A DNA stretch of 10,803 nucleotides from Brumimicrobium sp040882265 (GTDB lineage Bacteria > Bacteroidota > Bacteroidia > Flavobacteriales_D > Crocinitomicaceae). Position 1 is the stretch's first letter. Each line of letters starts with the position of its first letter. The notes below the pieces were generated by a model that made no database searches, was not told where the DNA came from, and saw only the letters and a program-made list of their open reading frames with translations. A program made the position numbers and the translations under genes. The stretch lies in NCBI GenBank assembly GCA_040882265.1, contig JBBEBO010000194.1:1-10803 (forward strand), read 5' to 3'. This document shows, in pieces, positions 5,924 through 10,803 of the stretch.

Positions 5924-7492
5924 CTACTCCTGGACATCCCACCAAACCGGTGTTCGTAAACGGGTTGATGGAGTATTGTCAGGTAAATTACTTGGATTAC
6001 GAACCTCCTCATTACCCTCGTAAATCATTGCCCGTATCCAGTCATCTTCATTGTTTGGATCAAAAATTATTGTATTTAGATTGAAAGGTCGCTGAAGACT
6101 GGGGCCATAGATTTCTTGGCTATAATCCATGCGACGCATATCAACCCATGTTTCTGGGTTCAGAGCCTGTGTAATATATTTTTGTCTCATTATATGGCTC
6201 AAACCCTCATTTAAATCATTAAAATGAGTTATCAATCCATCATTAACTAAAGCCACCCAGTATTCCTCAATTTCATTTATTGACACATCAAGTTTTCGCA
6301 TATTGGCTCTGACACCTTCTTCAAACGCTTCCAATGCACCCTGAGCATCTCCTGAACGTAATCGTGCTTCTGCTTCAATCAATTTAACTTCCGAGTAGGT
6401 AATAAAAGGAAATGGAGAATCAACTCTAGTGTAAAAACCAGAATCACTAAATCGTCCGTAGTCACTCTCATCAGTAAATTCACCTGAACCTCCTTCACCT
6501 CCTTCAAGCCCCATCCCTGATCTCAATCCACGATATTCTCCATCAGAAGGAGCCGATTCCATTATTCTGCTTATACGCGGGTCTTGAAAGTCATTTTCAG
6601 TGACTGGAAAAGTAGTTAGTATATTCACAAAAAAATGATTCCAAGTAAAGTACCTTGGATTATCTGGATTAGTAAATCCACCCCAACTAAACCAAGGGTT
6701 TTCTGCTGTTTGTAAACCTCCAGACGTGTAATTAAACTCTGCATCCATACCGTCTCCGTTAAATCCATTATTAGCAGCCTCAATTATAGCAGATGAATCA
6801 TAAAGATTACTCTTTTTTGATAAGTGGTTTAGATACCTTGCCTTTAAAGACCATGCAAATTTTTCCCATTTTTGAATGTCTCCTTGATATAGGATATCTC
6901 CATTACTATTATTGAGCGCTGAAGTATTGTTATCTACCTGCCTGAAAGCTTCTATAGCCTCATCCAGTATTCTAAAAATTTCTTCATAGACTACTTCCTG
7001 TTCGTCAAATTCAGGAGTTAGATTGACTTGTGATCTTCCATCGTATGAATCCTTAACAACAATAGAACCATACTGATCTGTTAACATTCCAAAATTTAGA
7101 GCCTGTAACACTTTACCTGCTCCAATAAATTCGGGTAAATCATTATCTTCTCCAAGTACTATCAAGTCAACAGCATTAGGGATAGCCCATGTATAAGCAT
7201 TTTGCCAAAAAAAGTAGCTTGAAGTGAATCGCCATGTTTCAGCATTAAAAAAACCGCCTGTTGTATTTCTAGTAGTCCCATATTGAACTACAGCACTTAC
7301 TTCTCTCGTTGCCCTCCATTGGGATGCCCCATTGGTAGCTCTTATAGCTCCTATAAGTCTATCCTCTGTAGGTACAACAGATGGGAGATTTGGGTCTTCA
7401 TTAACATCCAAAAAATCATCACATGATATGCCCAGAAAAATAATTAAAAGAATACTTCCATATTTTTTTAAGGTTGTTACTTTCATAATCAT
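5924..7492 (-). CDS. SusD-like (SusD-like_2/RagB) surface nutrient-binding lipoprotein
   Basis: A 522-residue SusD-like_2 family protein, the surface lid that captures ligand for its partner SusC channel. The signal peptide ends in LGISC, with lipidated Cys24, followed by DDFLDVNEDPN, the usual opening of this family. Mature features include the ITYSEVKLIEAEARLRSGD helix (364-382), a TPR-type segment typical of SusD proteins, and a C-terminal TPVWWDV (514-520), a family hallmark. A Gly/Glu-rich loop at 326-346 may be a flexible ligand or SusC contact loop. It follows the SusC gene by 44 bases and precedes the amidase by 3 bases, so the three are taken as one operon. The leader is A/T-rich with no Shine-Dalgarno; the ATG at 7492 or the one two codons later (MIMK) could both serve. 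The ligand class cannot be told from sequence; SusD-like_2 members serve varied substrates, not only glycans. Confidence 0.96.
   Translation of the reverse strand: MIMKVTTLKKYGSILLIIFLGISCDDFLDVNEDPNLPSVVPTEDRLIGAIRATNGASQWRATREVSAVVQYGTTRNTTGGFFNAETWRFTSSYFFWQNAYTWAIPNAVDLIVLGEDNDLPEFIGAGKVLQALNFGMLTDQYGSIVVKDSYDGRSQVNLTPEFDEQEVVYEEIFRILDEAIEAFRQVDNNTSALNNSNGDILYQGDIQKWEKFAWSLKARYLNHLSKKSNLYDSSAIIEAANNGFNGDGMDAEFNYTSGGLQTAENPWFSWGGFTNPDNPRYFTWNHFFVNILTTFPVTENDFQDPRISRIMESAPSDGEYRGLRSGMGLEGGEGGSGEFTDESDYGRFSDSGFYTRVDSPFPFITYSEVKLIEAEARLRSGDAQGALEAFEEGVRANMRKLDVSINEIEEYWVALVNDGLITHFNDLNEGLSHIMRQKYITQALNPETWVDMRRMDYSQEIYGPSLQRPFNLNTIIFDPNNEDDWIRAMIYEGNEEVRNPSNLPDNTPSTRLRTPVWWDVQE
5927..5931 (-). 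promoter_or_regulatory. Shine-Dalgarno for the Amidase_2 lipoprotein gene
   Basis: AGGAG lies in the last codons of susD, six bases before the first ATG of the amidase, with the susD TAG inside the spacer. Other genes in the window have no comparable site, so this one supports the start choice and suggests translational coupling. Confidence 0.6.
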
Positions 7493-7536
7493 TAATTTTT
7501 TAAGTTTTCAGTTAAAATAAATATAAAGTATTAAAA

Positions 7537-10500
7537 TCATAATGATAATCTAATGCCTAAGTCGAATCCACGTGAAGCAGGTACTCCCAAATTATCCATT
7601 CCAAACGCCCCTGAACCACCAACTCCAGCACCGGCACCCGATACTTCAGGATCAACTCCCGAGTAATCAGTAAACAGTAAAAGATTCCGCCCAGTTACAA
7701 AAAAATCTAGATTATTGATAGGTAAATTAACTAAACTTTGCTGGGGCAATCTATAATTAAGTGTAACATAACGCAGACGATACCATGTTCCGTCCTCAAC
7801 AAAATTTTCTGCGTTTTCAGCATAGAGAGTCTGGAAGAAATCCTGATCCAGTATTACTTCTTGATCATTACGCTCACCAGAGGATTCAATTATTCCATCA
7901 AAGACTTTGGTTTCACCCCGATTTAGAGTATTTGTACTTAAACCAGAGCGAACCAGTGCTATCTCCGTTGCATTGAAAATATCTCCACCTAGTCGAATAT
8001 CCCATGTGAAAGTCAACCCAAAGTCTCTGTAACGAAGACTATTTGTTATGCCACCTATCCAATCCGGTTCTCGATTGCCAATGTTTTTTCTTATTGCATC
8101 TACTTGCGGAAATCCTTGGTTGTCAAGTAATAATTCCCCAGCATCATTTTGCTTCCAAACTTGACCATTTATACCAAACAACGGTCCATTAAGAAAAGCG
8201 GATCCCTGAGCCACACCAAAAGCAGTGGTTGCATCAGACAGCTCAACACGATCAAGTGTTCCAGGTAGATCTAAAACAGATGCATTATTTTTTGATATAT
8301 TAACATCAAATCTCCAATCAAATTTCTCATTTCGTACCGGGTGAGCATTTAACAAAAATTCGACACCCTCATTCTGAATGCTACCGCCATTAAGAAAGGC
8401 AAGAAAGCTACTTGATGATGGTGGTGTACGTGTACCCAGTATTTGTTCATCTGTTGTAGTTTTATAATAGGTGAAATCAAGTCCCAATCTCTCGTCTAAA
8501 AATCGAATATCAGCACCAACTTCAGTGGAATTGGTAAACTCAGGCTTTAGGTTTGGGTTTCCAAAGAAGTCATTTACATTAGAAATAAATCCTTGAGGAG
8601 CAATTGTAAAAGTGTTTGTAGCCGTTGCTAGTGTATTATTAAGAATATGAGGCGGAGCATCTTTACCTACTCTAGCCCAAGAACCCCGTAATTCTACATA
8701 AGAAAGAACCGAGCTTTTAATATTGTACCCAAGTTCATTCATAAGTTCTGTAACTACTAAAGATGTGTTTACTGAAGGATAAAAGAACGAACGTGCTTCG
8801 CTTGGCAAAGTTGAAGACCAGTCATTACGACCTCGAAAATTAACAAATATTATGTCTTTCCAATCCATATTTAAATCTACAAAAGCCCCAACTAACCTTC
8901 TTTGACGAGCATTAGATGAAGTTCTTCGATCTTGTTCAACTACGTTATTGATACTTATGAAATCTGAACCAATAAAATTTTCACCTGTTTGACTAATAGT
9001 TTGCCTTTTATCATATTCAAGATTATTTCCTAATCTTAGACTCGTATTGAATGATTCAGCAAATGTTTTTCTTGCAGTTATTAATAATGTAGATGTAGTT
9101 AGCTGATTATCCGTTTCGGATTCATTAATAATCCCTCCTTGATTCAGTGCAGCTCCTACTGCCTCATAATTTCTTCGATTGTCACTAAAACGATCCGTGC
9201 CAATACGATAGGTTATATTTAAGAAATCAAATGGATCGTAAAAAACACTTCCAATAAACATAGTTCTAGATACTTCGCTATTGAATGGTTTGTTTTTACT
9301 ACCCCAAAATGGATTATCTGTGCTAATAATTGTCCGTTGTGTTCCATCCGGGTTCAAATAGTCTCTCATATCATCATTTCTAGGCCAGAATAACGCTCCC
9401 ATGAGACCGTTTTGACCCTGTTCAAGAAATGAGCGGTCAGATTCCGTATAACTAACTGAACCCTCAATTCTCAAGTTTTCAGCAGCCCTTGTATCGGCAG
9501 TAAATCGGAAAGAATTTCGATTAAAATCATTATTATCTTGTACAATTCCTCCTTGGTCCATAAGTGAAGCGGATCCAAAGAATCTAGACTGAGAAGTACC
9601 TCCACTTACTGAAAGATTATGATTTTGAGTAAAACCTCTTCCAAAAAAATTGTCAACATTATCAAAAATTTCATCTCCCGGTTCAAACTCAGGACCCCAT
9701 GAGTCACTAGCATTTATATTAAATTCTCCACGCTCTCCCTGCTTAAATCTTGACTGTAGAGAGGGAACATTGTTAACCCAATCAAATGAAAAAGTATTAG
9801 AATAATTAATAACTGCACTACCTTCTGCCCCTCGTTTAGTGGTGATAATTACTGCTCCTGAACCAGCTCTTTGGCCATACAAAGCTGCGGCAGAGGGTCC
9901 TTTCAAAACCGAAACACTCTCAATATCCTCGGGATTAATATCAATTGCCCGGTTCGCACCAGGTGCATTAACACCCGATGTCGCTGTATTTCCAGCTACA
10001 CTGCTTGCACTTGAATTATCGATAGGAATACCGTCAACAACAAATAAGGGTTGATTATTACTAGTCAAAGAAGTACCTCCCCTGATTAGTATCATGGATG
10101 AAGCCCCTGGAGAACCACTTGAATTTGTTACTTGTACACCCGCCATTTTTCCCTGTAGTGTATTCACCATATTTACTTGTCGACTGTCAAGAATTTCTTC
10201 AGATTTTACTTGTTGAGTTGCATAGCCTAGCCCCTTCTTTTCCCTTTCTAATCCAAATGCGGTTACAACTAACTCACCTCCTAAAACTGCCGAGGCTTCT
10301 AATTCTACATCAATTTCATCTCTGCCATTTATAGGAATTTCTTGTGTATCAAACCCAACAAATGTAAAAACAAGTGTATCCTGCAACGATGAGACATTAT
10401 CTAATTCATAAAAACCATCCATATTTGTGCTTGTTCCACTTGAGGTACCTTTAACAACAATATTTACACCCGGCAAAGGTTCACCTGATTGTGCGTCTAC

Positions 10501-10803
10501 AACAGTTCCGGTAACGGTTTCTTGAATTACATCGTTTTCTAATACCTCGCTTTCACCGATCAATAAATATCCATCCTGAGAAAACAAATAGGTCAGTCCG
10601 GTATCATTTAGTATAAATTCAAGGGCATCGCTTACACTAATCCTTTCTTTCTGAAGAGTGATTTTCTTGTCAGTAATAATGTCTCCGCGATAAGTAAGTT
10701 TTAAACCGGATTCATTTGCAACTTGTCGCACGGATTCTTCTAATGTTTCATCAATGATATCTATTTCAATCTGTTCATCGATTTCAGCATTATAGAATTT
10801 TTC
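7537..10803 (-). CDS. SusC/RagA-family TonB-dependent receptor with STN domain, 5'-partial
   Basis: An outer-membrane TonB-dependent channel that imports the ligand held by SusD. The frame is open to the window edge, giving 1088 residues, and the true start and signal peptide lie beyond 10803. A GTG at 10729-10731 is internal to the STN domain and is not the start. Domains in window numbering: STN (secretin/TonB N-terminal, about 1-84), carboxypeptidase-regulatory-like beta-sandwich (about 96-168, VTGTVVDAQSGEPLPGVNIV at its start), TonB box GELVVTAFG (about 176-184), plug (about 187-335, with the LFVVDGIPID and GPSAAALYG signatures), then a long beta-barrel to the C-terminal strand ending GFDLGIRLSL. 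The STN domain implies signalling through an anti-sigma (FecR-like) and ECF sigma factor, often encoded just upstream, here outside the window. The stop is 44 bases from susD, and no frameshift is seen. Confidence 0.97.
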   Translation of the reverse strand, partial: EKFYNAEIDEQIEIDIIDETLEESVRQVANESGLKLTYRGDIITDKKITLQKERISVSDALEFILNDTGLTYLFSQDGYLLIGESEVLENDVIQETVTGTVVDAQSGEPLPGVNIVVKGTSSGTSTNMDGFYELDNVSSLQDTLVFTFVGFDTQEIPINGRDEIDVELEASAVLGGELVVTAFGLEREKKGLGYATQQVKSEEILDSRQVNMVNTLQGKMAGVQVTNSSGSPGASSMILIRGGTSLTSNNQPLFVVDGIPIDNSSASSVAGNTATSGVNAPGANRAIDINPEDIESVSVLKGPSAAALYGQRAGSGAVIITTKRGAEGSAVINYSNTFSFDWVNNVPSLQSRFKQGERGEFNINASDSWGPEFEPGDEIFDNVDNFFGRGFTQNHNLSVSGGTSQSRFFGSASLMDQGGIVQDNNDFNRNSFRFTADTRAAENLRIEGSVSYTESDRSFLEQGQNGLMGALFWPRNDDMRDYLNPDGTQRTIISTDNPFWGSKNKPFNSEVSRTMFIGSVFYDPFDFLNITYRIGTDRFSDNRRNYEAVGAALNQGGIINESETDNQLTTSTLLITARKTFAESFNTSLRLGNNLEYDKRQTISQTGENFIGSDFISINNVVEQDRRTSSNARQRRLVGAFVDLNMDWKDIIFVNFRGRNDWSSTLPSEARSFFYPSVNTSLVVTELMNELGYNIKSSVLSYVELRGSWARVGKDAPPHILNNTLATATNTFTIAPQGFISNVNDFFGNPNLKPEFTNSTEVGADIRFLDERLGLDFTYYKTTTDEQILGTRTPPSSSSFLAFLNGGSIQNEGVEFLLNAHPVRNEKFDWRFDVNISKNNASVLDLPGTLDRVELSDATTAFGVAQGSAFLNGPLFGINGQVWKQNDAGELLLDNQGFPQVDAIRKNIGNREPDWIGGITNSLRYRDFGLTFTWDIRLGGDIFNATEIALVRSGLSTNTLNRGETKVFDGIIESSGERNDQEVILDQDFFQTLYAENAENFVEDGTWYRLRYVTLNYRLPQQSLVNLPINNLDFFVTGRNLLLFTDYSGVDPEVSGAGAGVGGSGAFGMDNLGVPASRGFDLGIRLSL

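Noticed and set aside
9839..10334. Plus-strand frames opposite the SusC plug region
   Set aside because: They are antisense shadows of a well-conserved plug domain.

Overview
The window looks like chromosomal DNA from an AT-rich member of the Bacteroidota in the broad sense (Bacteroidota, Balneolota or Rhodothermota). The evidence is a SusC/SusD outer-membrane uptake pair, mostly weak or absent Shine-Dalgarno sites, and lipoproteins with a Cys-Asp-Asp N-terminus. Genus cannot be fixed from sequence alone. Every supported gene is on the minus strand, so transcription runs from high to low coordinates.

Layout from right (upstream) to left (downstream). (1) A SusC-type TonB-dependent receptor with an N-terminal STN signalling domain enters from beyond base 10803. 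Its frame is open to the window edge, so the gene is 5'-partial. (2) It is followed after 44 bases by a SusD-like_2 lipoprotein. (3) After a gap of only 3 bases comes a lipoprotein N-acetylmuramoyl-L-alanine amidase of the AmpD/PGRP fold (Amidase_2), with a good Shine-Dalgarno overlapping the end of susD. These three look like one operon, and a hairpin follows the last stop. (4) After 267 bases lies a secreted serine beta-lactamase-family/DD-peptidase-like hydrolase, with a candidate Bacteroidota-type promoter. (5) Next is a secreted or membrane-anchored zinc amidase of the other fold (Amidase_3, AmiC/CwlV type) with a TPR-like tail. (6) A decayed IS3-family transposase fragment with frameshifts and an internal deletion lies between this amidase and (7) an LctP-family lactate permease. 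(8) At the left edge is a reading frame without a start, tentatively the C-terminal end of a HipA-like kinase; it appears to be a remnant or otherwise broken.

Working together: the receptor/SusD pair would capture and import an oligomeric ligand. The presence of two unrelated muramoyl-alanine amidases and a penicillin-recognising-fold hydrolase suggests that the ligand or its processing concerns peptidoglycan. A lactate permease could fit, because MurNAc catabolism releases D-lactate, but it is separated from the rest by a mobile-element scar. This muropeptide-scavenging reading is inference. Nothing here is a CRISPR array, tRNA, rRNA or an intact mobile element.
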